From contig JAPYMA010000381.1 in the NCBI GenBank assembly GCA_035041965.1, forward strand, positions 124,001 to 188,000: a stretch of DNA of 64,000 bases, written 5' to 3'. The stretch is from Anisakis pegreffii. Lineage: Eukaryota > Nematoda > Chromadorea > Rhabditida > Anisakidae. The translations under genes were made by a program, and so were the position numbers. Below the pieces are notes generated by a model. The model was given only the letters and a program-made list of their open reading frames with translations. It was not told where the DNA came from and searched no databases. Shown here piece by piece: positions 1 through 14,243 of this stretch. The number at the start of each line of letters is the position of its first letter. Within the stretch, counting starts at the first letter, position 1.

Positions 1-3000
1 AAACACCAAACCATTGATTAATATTATTATCACTATAAATTAGACAAATGAAGGTTCATGTACTCAAGAAATATTCATGAAAACAAAGACGAATGAAAAC
101 CGAATCGTTTGTTTCCGTCGATTATCCGTTCAAGATCAATGAATTTAAGAGACAATCGCTAACAATGTCTCTCACGATCAACTAAATCCCCTCTAGAACA
201 ACAATTAAAACTTCAAAAATTTTCCATACGGAGTGGAAAAATTAATTCTCAATTTTCTTTACGTACCAGAAGTCGTTCTCGATTTTCAATAGAGGAGGAA
301 AGTTTATGACACTAAATCACGCATGTTCTAAGAATTTCTCTTGGGGAATCTTCGAGCGATAATATAATTGATGCAAACAGTCTGAAGCGAATCATCTCGT
401 GCTATTCGGCTTCGAATCCACTTAATCTCAACACTACATTATCACCATTCTGTTCACAAGATCTCAGCACCGCAAATCAAAATTCTCCACTAAACTCTCG
501 AAGTTCCCAAACAATTTGAATGTGTTACTCGAACAGATAAATACCACAGTGCGGTTCAAATAATTTACTTACTCCTTGCCTGAGGGTAGGTAACATGTCA
601 TCATATGGCGACGAAAATTTCAATGTCTATAGAATGAAATCCAAGCAAACCAAATCATCGATTTAGTGAAACTCAAAATCAACTTACATTAAAATTAAAT
701 CAAGAGTGGCAGTAACTCAATGGACTGACTGTTCGTTAATCAAAATATGAAGTGCTTGAAGACCGCAAGCACGCAAGCAATGTGTACGGCATTATTGCCA
801 TTGAGCATAAACAATTACTGTTAGAGATTGAAATAGGATATACACATTACTGGATTAGTTTTAAGTAAACAATCAATCGACGAAGATTATACGCACATTC
901 TTGCAATTGCTTCTACCTCATCGTCCATTTTCAGATGGACTAGATTCTCGAAATAAGTAGAGTGCGAACGAAGAGAGCTCGACAATACTGAAATATGAAA
1001 CCGTAACAAAATGAATGCTTGGAAAATAAACGAAACAACGGATAGCAACGCGGAATAGAAATTTTAAAGAAGACACAACGACGAAGCGAACAATATACAT
1101 TAAAATTCAAGAGTATATTAGCAACTGACAATGAACTGAACTTGAATACTTGAATAAGTCCAATCAGGCGACGAACACAAAACACAAAAGATGTGACAAT
1201 TACCTCGACAAATACTCGCAGAACGGCTTGAATGAGGTTTGAGAACAAATATCTTTTCTGTTCGTTCTGATGGTTCTTCTTCCCTCATTTCGTTCACTGG
1301 GTATTGACACATCAAATATTTGATTAACGCATAAAATTGCACTGTATGCACAAAAAACCAACTAAAACTGGTGGAATCCAACGATAAGGTGATTCGATTT
1401 CCAATTTTTGATCACTCAACAATCAATTATGGAAATGATTTCGTCAAATTCGTCAAATTCTTCTCAGCAACAATTCAATTAACTCATAAAGTTAACTTAA
1501 TCAACTCATCATGAGTTAATTCACTCAACTTAATGAGACATAATCACGCGCAATAATTCGTAAAAATGCTCAAAAGGCCGAAATGAAGAGAGACGGCGCT
1601 TCATACAAGCAAAATTATCTTTGGAAATGCACTTCTCATATCTACAAACACTATAAATCGGACTGTGAAAACCACAACCTCCCAAAGAAAACAAGTCGAA
1701 TTAATAATCAAAAACCGCTGATATATGAAATGCTTCCGATATTATTTCCACCACGCATTAATTAATTGATAATTAAACCAAAAATACAAACCATCAGCGA
1801 AAAAATTATAAAAAGAATAAATCAAAAGTCAAAAGTTTCGGGTAATTATTCGCTCAATATTTCTAATTTTCGTTCATCATGAACTTGCATGCATGAATGA
1901 TGAAGTACAAATGCTGTGCGAGACGACATAACGTGGCATATGATAATGTTGGTTACAGAAAGGAACTGAAAACAATATTGATAACGATTAGGATGGCCGC
2001 ATATACGTAGCTGCGTATATAAGCGCGTGTTGTGAAGGCAAATATAATGTGATAAAATGATAAGAATTAATACCTCAGAGCCTAAATTATCACAAGAGAT
2101 GACTCATTTAAAGACGTTTGATTGTGACGCATGATTCAAAGACATGAATCAATATAGACAATAAAACCTTACTTACTCCCTCGCTAACAGCTCAACTTCA
2201 ACATTTGAACACAACTAGAAGTTCATAGTATGATTCATGAACGAGAGTAATAAACAATAAATGTGAGGAGCTATGACGATAATAACATTCAGTTCTCCAA
2301 AAATTTTCATGACGTACGGTTCTTTAACGTTTCAAATCAGAATGAAAAAAACGGTTGAATCGGCAGACTATTAAAAATAAAAAATAATACAGGGCAATTA
2401 TGACCGATAGATAATTAAGTGTACAGATAAAATCTGCTACGTCTGCTCACTACGATTACTACACTATGACGTTCGAATTGTGTCCTTTATGTAAACGGAT
2501 GAAATGAGATTGCTAACTAATGTAAAATATGTAATGAAATAATCGTACTATTCTTTTAACAATTCCAATAACAATGAAATAATCTTACTATTACTGAAGA
2601 GAATCTAAAGTTTCCTAGCGAATACAATTGAAAGTTTCGGCCAAGAATTCAAACGAAATGACTGTTTAATTCAGAAGACTGAGAACCATCCACAATTGTA
2701 TACAATTTATAGTGAATATGATCACCATCTAGCATAACAAACGATTTAATCGTATAGTAACTTAATGCATTTCAGACGTATATCTCGACAAATGTTATTC
2801 GACAAATTATCAGAGTGCGCTCTGATACGGCATGATACGATTCGTACATGTTTCAAAAACATGTAAGCTTTTATAATTGATGCGTGTGATTCAGTGAGCT
2901 GATTATCGGATGATTCATAAATTTTTAACACTTTTTTGTAAGGCTCTTTCAATTGATCAATCAGTTTCGTCCAATACTTCCCACTAAACTATTCACGAGT

Positions 3001-6000
3001 TATTGTGTTCATTTACATCAGTCACTACCATTCACAACACAAAATCTAATGCATTCAAATCACTCGTATGGATAAATATTCAAAGCATTCAATTGTTAAT
3101 GTAACGAACACCGACCGAACTCATCAGCTCGGGATGGTGTTTTGTTGAAATTTGAATTACGGATTAATTGATTATTAATTGATTACGATGTTTTGGTTTT
3201 GCTGAATTACGAATTGACTGATCAAATGAATGTTTCGCTATCTATCGGTTGCAGAAATATGTGGCACATTAAAGAACGCTTACGTAGAAACAAATGAACG
3301 TGTAAATTAGCGAACAAACGAGAAATAAGTTAATGAGCATGAATTATTCATAGATAAGTGAACAAACACGTAGATTAAGTCTCGGATATATCATTAAAAT
3401 ATATATCCGTATCGGTAACAAGCGTCGAATAAAGACCAAGCAAATAGATTTGCGAAGCTTTAGACGATCACGGTAACTATGACAACAAGAAACTTCATTA
3501 TTCTTATACAATGACGTCTTCAATTATTTGCTCATAATGAAAAATGGAGAACGTTTAATTTCGACTCATTCGCTTGTTCGTTTATCAAAGCTAATTTCAG
3601 ACCGGCTCATTCGCCGTATCAGTCATATGCAATCAGCACGAAAACGTCAATAATTTTTTATATATCGTGGAAGAGATTCACTGAAAAAAAACCGAAAATA
3701 TGCGCTTCAGCCAATCCTCAACAAAAAATCACAATAAAAATCTTTCACTTCGAAAGATGAGTGAAACAAATGCTACTTAATGGAAGGATTCTCGGAAGGA
3801 GAAGAAACGAAATTCAAGGAATCTAATCGTTTCGCCTTGCTGAGGGAATATTGTTGGCAATGTTGAATGCGGAAAATGTTAGGAAACAATGATGAAGAAG
3901 CGCTCAAGTGCTCCCAACGAGTTTCGTTGGCTGCCATTGACTCACGCTATGATCAAACGAATAATCGAATAAACAAGCCAGCAACAATAAACATTCAAGC
4001 GTTGAATAATTTGAAAAAATACGAACGTAAAAATAAGAAAACACATTAAATATTTGGGCATTTCGTTAAACTCATCCAGAATTTCTCTCGTTGTTATGCA
4101 TAAGTATTGGACAGTCGGAGTGTTTGTGTGTATACGTAAGGAAACGTAACAAACGGCACTCAATCAGTTTAAAATTTACATTATTATGAAGGTAATGGAG
4201 TAGAAATTTGGTATCACAAAAATCTATCTTTTAAATTGTAACAAATTTTCGGCTTTACGCATAGATAACTGCACGATAACAACAACAACAGTTGTCAAAT
4301 ATAACAGCAATAATGATAACAATAATTGCTATCACTATTACGTAAATGATGAGAATAGTGATGATAGAGTAATATTCATAATGGTAACAAATTATTAGTA
4401 ATAATTAATAACGACAATAAGCAAGTGATGCTGACACCATCTTAAGACAATATATCTGTCATGTAAATAAAAACACGAGTCATTCCTACCTGATAGGCAC
4501 GATCGACGAAGATATTGGCGTAGTGGTAATAATATAATCAGGTGACTGCACACCACTGCTGCGCAGTGATATCGATTGCCGAAAGATGTGTGGTTCCATT
4601 GAGATGTTCGATAAGAACGTTGTTTTTTGAATGTGCGAGTCAATTGTTGCTGTGTTGGCGACTAGATACTACAGAAAATAGTCTGGAAAACCTGAAAATA
4701 ACAATAATTCAACTAACCGAACCATATCACATTTCAGAAAGAATAACTTGTAGCACAACAGATACAAAAGGTAAGGGATGAATTAAGATGAGGCGAATGA
4801 AACCGTTTTCTTGGAAATCTACCTCGATAAAAGTGATCAGATAAACTCTCAGAATCCTAGTACTTCACAGAAATTCCCCCAAAAAGAAAGGTCAAAAGAG
4901 TAAAACAAATGAAGCAAGTTTCGGTGACCTTTTCAAAATTCAACCGAATCGTAAGTAGAATGAGATCAAAACTAAGATTTTCGCACCGAACAAATTACGA
5001 GAGCACAGCCAACAATAATAATATGAATAATAACAGCAATAATATCATGCAATTAGCAATCGTCGTATTCGTCTTATGAAGTAACATACAAACTGAAGAC
5101 GAACAAAGCCTTCATCAAATATATTTGTTTCACTTTTGTTTCGTTAAAGATTTTTCACACACTGATATCACCTGAAAGGGAACGAATAAACGATTATGTT
5201 GAACGAAGTTATCGAACAAATGAAAATAACAAACAAAATCACCTCATCATCATTAAAAATCACTTGTTTAAATTAAAATCAATTCACATCGCAAATCATC
5301 TATTCAATACAATACTTTAAAAGCACATGAAATGATTTTGCTTACGCACAACTATCAAGTAAGTAACATTAGCTATAAGAAAGAAAACAGCGATAAGGAA
5401 CAAGCAAGACGTAAAATTAATTCCTCAAATAATGTGGTTGAATTTTTCCTCTATCAAATTTATTCATAACATCTGAAGGGAATCACAACTAAACAATCCA
5501 TTTCTCTCCGCCCCTAGATGCGGCCTGATTTTAATCATGAACACCTTACTGATAACATGTGATAACGATCACTGCCACAAAGTCGAGTAACACTGCTGCT
5601 TATTGATCAGCTGGAGCAGTTTCGCCAAATAAGCACTCGCTCACACCATTATCAGTATAAAGCGCTGCCAATAGTGAGATGCTGTCAAAAACGTAATGGA
5701 ATTTCACAATTAGTGGGATGACAATTGATGAATTGAGTTGATTAAGCATTCGCTACTGTCAGAAATAGAATTTCAAAGAAAACTTTTCAGACGTTAATAT
5801 TCGAAAAGACAAAATGAATGAAACGAAGCACTGAAATGAGTCGGCCGGAAAATTTCAGTCTCAAACACCCGCAATGATTCATTATGTAATGTGGAAATTT
5901 GTTACTCAGTTTCATTTTTTAATTGCGAACAGCAGCTGCCGTTAGCTAGTTAGGCGTATAATAAGTACGCTTATTGATTGCGAAGTTTTTTGTCGCTTTC

Positions 6001-7626
6001 GAAATATTCATTTCATTCGTCTCATATGAGAACATCACCTCATCCATTCACATCACCTCATTGACAATGATAAATTTGACCCATCGTGGACAGACGATTA
6101 GATAAAAATTCATTATTCTTCAGCCTCATTCGTTGAGTGTCAATAGAACAAGAGATAAGATCTGCCGGAATAAGTAGAATTTTGAAAGAGATTTATAAAA
6201 ACTTTTAACCTAACAATAAGGAATTCGAAGTATTCAAATTTTCCAAAGATAAATCTGTTTTCATCTCCAAGAAAACAGTATCAGAAAGCGATGTAACTGA
6301 ACAAACTTCATGATTGTATTATGAACAATGAATAGTTTGAAAATGTGAGATTGGCATTCTAATAAAATCAAGGTTCTGTTTGTTTTTATCAAATCCTTCC
6401 CACACTTCAAGAACATGTTCCAAATTCCTCTGTACATATCGCCATCTGTATATCTATTCATAATAGCGATAAGAAACGTGTTTGTGCGGAGAGATGTAAT
6501 GTTGCTCACAAATCAGTTTAAAAGATTTATTAAAGTCTTTAGGTTTATGGCGAAAAAAATGCAAATACACAATTCGCATAACAAATTAATGAATGCACAG
6601 ATCAGATCAGTGTGTTCCTCTCTGTTGTTGATGAAAGAAAGCAAATCAAAAATTCATCAAACAGAAATACTTATGTAATTATCAAGTTCAAGTCATTACG
6701 AGTTACTGAGATTTTGGACTAGTCCCTCATATACTGCCCAATAATTTTCCAGGGAGAAACACTCAAACTGATGCCGAACATATAATTCGCTTTAACCAAT
6801 ATGCGTTCAATCGCTCACAATAGCTATTTCAAACAATCAACCGTAGTAAGCCAGTACTCATCAGAACAACAAAAACATCAACAATAATAATAAGTAATCA
6901 TTAACAATAATGAGATTTCACTCCAACAAATACTCGAGAAAATGCAATAAAAACAATGATATGATTAATACACAAATTATCACACTTCGAAGAGACGTTT
7001 TGAAAACGGAAAGAAATGTTTTTTGAATCGAAACGCATCAGAAACATTCTGAAACGTTTCGAATCGAAAGGCATCCACAAGAATCACCGCACAGAAGCAG
7101 CAAACAGGCAATACCACACTCAAAAACACCATATCATCAATAGCCATAATTAGATTATGCTTTCAATTTTAATCGTACAATCAAATAAATGCAATCAAAT
7201 AAATGAGTAAATGCATAAATTAATTCGCAAACGATAGAATACCAAACAAATCAACAAGAAAATCGAACATCTCAAAATCACACTGAATACAAACAGGTTA
7301 ATCAACAGAAACAAAACAAAGAAACGAAGGCACTTGACCTTGATAAGACCAAACAAAAACCAATAAAAAACGGCATTTCACTTTTCTCTGCTGATTTGAG
7401 AAATCAAAATGATTTGACTATCGCAATTTCTCAAATAAACACAGAAAACCGATTCATATTCCATGAATTTCACTCGTACAAATTGAAATTCACAAATATT
7501 TTCACACCTGACGTGTATACACAAACTGACCTGTATCAAACGTTAGTAGAACATCACTTAAATAAATTTCAACGATAGTCAAATACACAAAAAATTCACA
7601 TATCAATCACTCAATGCATCAATTAA
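1..7626. other. AT-rich region with no recognised gene
   Basis: No open frame here aligns with a family I recognise, and no chain of exons with matching phases stands out. The open frames of 60-90 codons on both strands fit chance expectation for this composition. The right end, about 7.3-7.63 kb, should contain the 3' untranslated region of the glycosyltransferase gene, but I see no clear AATAAA for it. I found no tRNA, rRNA or obvious mobile element. Confidence 0.55.
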
Positions 7627-10600
7627 CTAAGTAAGTTTAACAAAATCCCATAAACTCGAAACCGAACAAAAGCGATTTTCGGTAATACTCATCAATTCGT
7701 CCGAACCATGTAAGCACTGGCCAGCAGCCCCGTTGAATAATTTCGCTTCATCCTGATATCGTTATTATTATCATTATCAATGTCATTGTTATTAATCTTC
7801 TTACTATTACATATACAGCATCACCGGCCACCCGTAGTCAGAAAGATTTGCATCCAATCAGACAATTCATTACTCATAAAGAAAAACAATTCAATTGCGT
7901 AAGAACACTCACCATTATTCTCCACTCTTGATGTGCACCTTGCAAGTGACATTTCAGCAAACGTGGACCCTGGAAATAGGATTTAATTATTGAGAATTCA
8001 TTAAGGCAAATCTATTTATCACCTTACTTATGAATAATGACACCTCAACAACAACACCAAAATAAATCGAAAAGACTAACATATAATAATAGCAATGCCA
8101 ATAACAACAATAACAAACAAAACCTTCAGTGAATCCAAACACAAATTACTCGATCCCATCGGTCGTAATTCACCGATTTTTGTCCACCTCCAAATTTGCG
8201 GTCGTTCATTCTTATGACATCGTTCAAGAACCACTCGCGCACCCCGCGATACCCTTCCTCCATTCGATTCACCCGCTAGACAAAGTGTCGTTCCATGAAG
8301 TCGAATCTGCATAAATTCACTAATGAAGGCGTGAAATCATTACTTTCAATTCAAATTGTAAATTGAAGAAATACAATTTTTTTCATTAAGAAAACTAATC
8401 GAAGAGTCCAGTCACTGAAGCTCCTTTTAGCACTTTCCACTTATTTGATAGTCAAATAAATGTGAAAATAAATAAAAGTAAACGATTGAACACAAAACAA
8501 ATGACGAAAAATAATATTCGAATGAACACTCAAAGGATGAAATGATGACGAATATCCAACTGACATGATATTTATCAACCGGTGAGTTCCAGTACGCATT
8601 CGGCTGTTTCAGCGATTCTTCAGACGGGTAGTTGTTCGGCAATAATTCTGGATAGATATTTTCGAGGTACCATTGGAATGATTTACAGTGCAAACGTTCT
8701 CTCAATTCTTTCATCTCTGAGATGTCGCCGTAGTCCACACCTTTCATATGTGGCTTACTTTCGTAGAATTTATCCTGAATAGCAATGACAATAACAATAA
8801 TGATATCGAGGACAGTAATATAAATCAAATTTTGACGTATCAAAAATAATCAAAACAGAAACACAAACAAGAGTAAAGATGGATGAAACAACTAACGATG
8901 TATTGATCCAACCAAACGTTTGCTGCTCTCATTGCATTTTTCGACATCGAATCCTTGCCCACTCCATACGGTCGTTTCTTTCGGAATATGTGCCCCACTC
9001 GACTGCACGGTATTATCTCAAGACGACCGCCACACATCCAAATCTATCAATCAAAATATATACCAATATCAATAATGAATAATAATGTCACTAAAAATCA
9101 AAACATGAACGAACAGTTTTGAAGAGAATCATAAGAAGTTACCCTCAATGAGATTTCAACATTTTCGGCTCCCCAAATGTCCATTCCACGATCGTATTCG
9201 CCCAATTCAACGAAATAGTCTCGTTTAATCGCAAACAAACCACCAGCCATAGTGGCCGATTGCAGTGGTTGAATGTACTTTTCCGGTGAATCAAAATACG
9301 ATCGTGGTGGGTAATCCCATTTGAAGACCAACGACCACGACATTCCACCTTTACAAACCGGCGATTCAATGTATCGCATTGTATCTGCATCGATTATGTC
9401 GATTATTGGACACACCACACTGAAACACCGTCGCATCATTCATTCATTACCATTAAAATATTATTTTTCTCTCTTTGCCTTCAAATCAATTTTTGACCAC
9501 TTAGCGATAATTTCGCATCACACATCGATGATACTGAAGTGTTAATCGCGGTTGTGATTACTTTGTGTCCACTGAAGACAGAATGGATTACAGACGTATC
9601 AACGAGAGGTTTGACAGAGAATATTCGAGCAGAATGAATTCAATGCAAAAATCTACTTAAACAATAGCAAAATGAAACAAACGTTTTTGGATTGGTTACG
9701 ATACGATTCAATAAGGGCTCGATCCATCGTTCGTTCACCTCACAGTGACTATCCAAGAATATCAACACCTCACCCGACGACCTTTCGGCACCGAATATCT
9801 TCGCACGAATCAAACCCTCATTCTTTTCTGTTTTCAACATTTTCACCAAATCACTCGACCAATTCTCTTTCAAATAATTACGTATCTTCAACTCGGCTGA
9901 ACTATCTGCAAAAAAAATTTGACTGGAATTCGTTCATTCCCCCAAACAATTTGATTTATAATTTAGGATCACTCATTATCATTATTGTTGTAATAATAAG
10001 CTTATTCAATACGATAGATAAGTTAAAGAACTCAAACAATGCGATAATTAAACTTACCCAGATCACTCGAATCATCGATCAGTAATATTTCGTGAATCAA
10101 ATTCATTGGTGTCCTATCAAGAATACTATTCACCATTCGTATCAGTGCGGACGGTGCTTCATTGAAATAACAGATGATGATGCTGGCCGATGGTAGATCT
10201 TCAGCATACGATTCATTTCGACACCTTCAATTTGACCGTATACTCTTCATCTTCGAATGAATTTTGATACAAGTTTCTCGAAAAAAAATTGATTCAACCA
10301 TGAGTATAAAGGCAGCAAAATTAGAAATGACTCGAACTTTATTCAGTTTCATAGAACTGAACAATTTTCCATAATTGCTATCATTATGATCACCCTTATT
10401 ACCACTGCCATCACCATCAAATGAGAAAATAAAAGCTCGAAACATACAAGTAATGCCTTGTGTCGGGTATTCGTCTTCGTGGTCCAATTCGTTTACTCAG
10501 AAGTTCATTGAAGACATACTTTTCGAATCCTTCATCATACGCTTGCTGAAATCTCGTCATTTCAATGGAACATTCTTAATGCGATTGATTATCCTTTAGA

Positions 10601-11664
10601 ATCGTCTAACAGAAAATATAAAATTTACATCTGAAATGACTTAATTCGAATGAAACCTGCTTCTATCATCAACAAAGCCCAATGAAATAACTCAGAAATT
10701 ATTCAGTCGTTCGCATTTTATTGTTAAGTACTTAATTACGGACTCAGTTACGGTTCATTCAGTTACGGTTAAGTACTTAATTATAGACATAGAGAAAAAC
10801 CGATGAAAGTAACGATAAAATGTAATGGGATTGTGAGAAATTAGGAAGAGCTATGGTAACAATACAACTAATACATCTAACGACAAAAACAACAACCAAA
10901 AGAATAATCACCATAATTTTATTATGATGATTATACCAATAATCATCATATTATTATATAATATTTATATTATTATGTTATTATATATTATTAATTAATA
11001 ATCATATTATATATTATATTATTTTTATATTATTATATTACATTATACTAATTATATTAATAATCATGATATATTAATAATCATCATTAATAAAACTAAT
11101 GATAAGAATAGCAATTATAATAAAAGCACTAAACCGAAAAACAAAAACAATACACACCTTGTCCTCATCAGTTTTGATAATGGCTAATTGCTGCAAATCC
11201 ACTTCAGGGATTTGGTTCTGTGACAATTGTTCCTCATTCATTTGACCAACAATACTTTTATCGATACCACCATCGGTCAGCACAATCACATTTCTCGCTG
11301 TTGATTCAAATCGCAATGGCGAGATCTCTTTCGATAATCGAACACTCTTATCGGACATCACTTTTTCTCGAATACCACCGATAGCATTCTTATTATCATA
11401 CATATCGAACGCGTCTTTCCGTACCTCTTTATTCTTCACATCTTTCTTTTTGCCACCGATAACGTCCACTTCATCATACTTTATCTTATCATTAGCATTA
11501 TAAGAGAATTTTGCATTGAACTTTTCACGTTTAATCAGAGCCGCCGCGGCTGTTCGTTCGTTATCGCTGTAGTCCAGTCGACTTATATAGTTGGTCATCA
11601 GAATGATCCATAGTACTGAGATCACAACCGACACTAATATACAGCTTTGATTTCGCCTTTTCAT
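7627..11664 (-). CDS. Polypeptide N-acetylgalactosaminyltransferase (GalNAc-T), 10 exons, 658 aa
   Basis: Minus-strand exons: 11158-11664, 10448-10545, 10058-10224, 9683-9905, 9143-9419, 8897-9043, 8596-8774, 8124-8319, 7913-7969, 7627-7752. Phases join into one frame ending in TAG. The protein should start mucin-type O-glycosylation in the Golgi by moving GalNAc from UDP-GalNAc to Ser/Thr. A short cytosolic tail is followed by a membrane anchor (about residues 8-27) and a charged stem to about 170. The catalytic part shows CYFNEAPS, the metal-binding DSH (309-311), MAGG (390-393) and WGAEN (414-418), then WxCGG and CSRVGHIFR. Residues from about 536 form a three-repeat ricin-type lectin domain. 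The exon 7 donor is the least certain junction: GC|GTACTG gives spacing matching the family, and CCG|GTTGAT with another acceptor is possible. Which GalNAc-T paralogue this is cannot be told. Confidence 0.95.
10723..10783. repeat. Duplicated palindrome TTAAGTACTTAA
   Basis: The 16-mer gttaagtacttaatta occurs at 10723-10738 and again at 10768-10783. It contains the perfect 12-bp palindrome TTAAGTACTTAA. Between the copies is a shorter repeat of cagttacggtt. It lies in intron 1 of the GalNAc-T gene. Confidence 0.8.
10913..11100. repeat. Nearly pure A/T low-complexity tract
   Basis: About 190 bp made almost only of ATT, TTA and ATA runs with a few C or G, inside intron 1 of the GalNAc-T gene, close to the exon 1 donor. 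It looks like a degenerate microsatellite, with no sign of coding. Confidence 0.85.
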
Positions 11665-14243
11665 TGATCAACAGCTCTCGGCAGTAATATCTGCACCAAT
11701 GACAACGACAATGAGATATTGAACAGTTCAATGCTGACGTTGAAGACACTTAAATGAATATGTAGATTAAATAATGTTCAGAAGTGTATGTGCTGATGAA
11801 TACAGTTCAGAATTCGATTGATAATTGTAAACTGTCAAGTGAACGTTATCACTGCAAAGAATATCAAACTCGCACTAATTCATGCGAATACTTATGTGGA
11901 TAAACCGAATAAAATCATATGCCACACTTAAGACATCACATCTGAACATAACACACCTGTACACGATAAGATATACCATAAAATGTGAGTTTGAATGATT
12001 TGAAATTAGGACATCGTAAACATGTGTAGCGTATAGGAATTGATCGTTCTTATTGAAGAACTGAATAAATATTATGTGATCAGCTCATTGCCGATTACGT
12101 TCATTCATTTGCGCCGCTATGTGTATGTATGTATTTGTGTTTGCAAGTGGACTAGAGAATCAATCGCATTATAGTTCGACTGTGAATTAGGAAACGAAAA
12201 AAAAGAAGCTATTCGAAAAGTAACTGTGTTTCGTTCAATTCAACACCTAGGACTGACTAAATACAGCACTGAAAGTTTCAATTTCTCCGTAATCAAATGA
12301 TAAGCATTCACCTGCGAATAATATCAGCAACAATTTACACATCCCCATAATCTGTTCATTACTATCTAAACATGTTTTCCAAAAATGAGCACTTCATTTT
12401 TTTTAAATGTAAAAGTCTCGAATCCCCACATGCATCATCACATGATACTCTTAATTGCTTACAACTGAACGAACAGATGATTTTCTGATTTCGGGGCCAT
12501 CAAATGCGCCATACAAAATGCCTCAAATCTAGTTTTGTTTGAGCAATTCGAGCAGTCTACATTCCGGCTCGCTATCATCAGTGGCGTTCTTCAATCAGTA
12601 CGTATTGAGGACAATCGTGATTGCATGGCTGTGTGAAGACGAAATATTGCAAGTATTTAAAGAGATGTTTTTTTTTTCTCGAACTATTTATAGTAATTAC
12701 GGTTGGAACCAACTCGTAACTGGACATTTTCAACAACTTTTACTCAAAGGAATTTTATTTCTCTTCAACATCAAATGTTAAACCAATGCCACAATAGATA
12801 TTACTTTATTAGATCTGGAACATAGAGAATATGATATTGACGATAAGAGAGAGGCATAAACTCTTGATAAACGTAACTGCCGATTAAATGAACGAATTTG
12901 AGAGCAACATTTTGGAAATTCACAATGGAATAGGGAGCGTAAAATAATCAAGTAGAATGAGTGAAACTATCAGTTACAATCGCTCATCACTTCGCATGAA
13001 ATCTCTGCACTTTAAATACGAAACCGGAAAGTCAAAACTCAAAACACAAAAAAATTCACTTAAACTTCTCACTTAAATAAGCACCACCATCGGTCAAGTT
13101 GATAAGTGCATACTAAACAAGAAATTTGAACGAATAAAACGAATATTTTAGAAGATGCTGAATATAAATTATAAATATAAACAACTGCTCAATACAGTGA
13201 TATAAGGCAATAAAGCTCATTAGAAAACTTGAAATTACTTAACAAAATATGTCGAAAAGAGCATAATCACTAAATAGTACAACAGCACGCACTGAAATCT
13301 TAAGTACATTCGACTTATAAATATAAGTGCGTACAAACAAAATTAACTCACAATCAGTGAAAACAAATTCAAAAAAAGCAACGAATCTCCATCGCAAATA
13401 AATGTCCAATATCCTCGTCTATTTTCAAGAAGCGAACTCACAAAGTTATAAGAGAGTTCGAAGATGGCAATTACATTAACCAGTGCATTCTAAAGCAAGA
13501 ACATCTCTTGAAAGGTAATCAAAACAAATAACAATGGCACAATCTTCAACGTTCGACAAATTCAACGCAATTTTTTTCTTACAAAAACGACATGGAATTA
13601 AAACAATATTGTAAATATTGATAGAATCATAATGCTTAAAACAAACAAAAAAATCATCAATTTATAAGAAGAGTGAACAATGATTTATGAAGACAACAAT
13701 TATAAGTGAATTAAGAAAGAAAAGAAAAGATATGCTCACATATTATCAAATTTCCTTCAGAAATTTCAACGTGAGTCAATGCAAAACACAATAAATAGAT
13801 TATATACGACAAATTACTCGTAAAATAATAAAGCTATTCGTAATTCCATTCCAAATGGCAAAATAGCATACAGGAAAACACATTCAAAAAATGAACTCAT
13901 TAGAAAATGAATTCAACTCATAACAACATAATGCAAATCTTATTGTTAGAAAACGTTTGCAGCGAATGTGCATTTTCACATATGTGAAATATAGAAAAAA
14001 ATCACAAAGTCATATAGATAACAAATAAAAAGGAAACTTTTCTGATTGATTCTCGATGAAAATTTCGTGCAAATATAAAATTCAGACGTCTGATCTGCTT
14101 GAATTGTATAGCTACAAAAAAGACAAGCAGTTCACATCGAGATAAAAAACATTAAAGAGCCCTTAAGGCTCATCCAAGTAAACAGCTCGCTTTAATCGTT
14201 TCAATCAGAAACCGTCCAATTGAATTTTCTTTATTCGCCATAC
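11665..14243. other. Intergenic region between GalNAc-T 5' end and the next gene's 3' end
   Basis: This 2.6-kb stretch lies upstream of the GalNAc-T start codon and downstream of the stop of the 515-aa gene. It should hold the GalNAc-T promoter or a trans-splice acceptor. I see no strong TATA box, no spliced-leader acceptor close to the ATG, and no supportable coding exon. The distance is too great for a typical nematode operon. Confidence 0.5.
14230..14235 (-). terminator. AATAAA polyadenylation signal
   Basis: Read on the minus strand, AATAAA begins 8 bases after the TGA stop of the 515-aa gene at 14244-14246. The position supports that stop and last exon, although it is unusually close for a 3' end. 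Confidence 0.6.

Noticed and set aside
7830..7837. ACCCGTAG, resembling the seed of the miR-51/miR-100 group
   Set aside because: No fold-back partner lies nearby, and the following bases do not resemble those microRNAs.
9672..10085. 137-codon plus-strand frame
   Set aside because: It lies opposite GalNAc-T exon 4, whose minus-strand reading contains the DSH motif.
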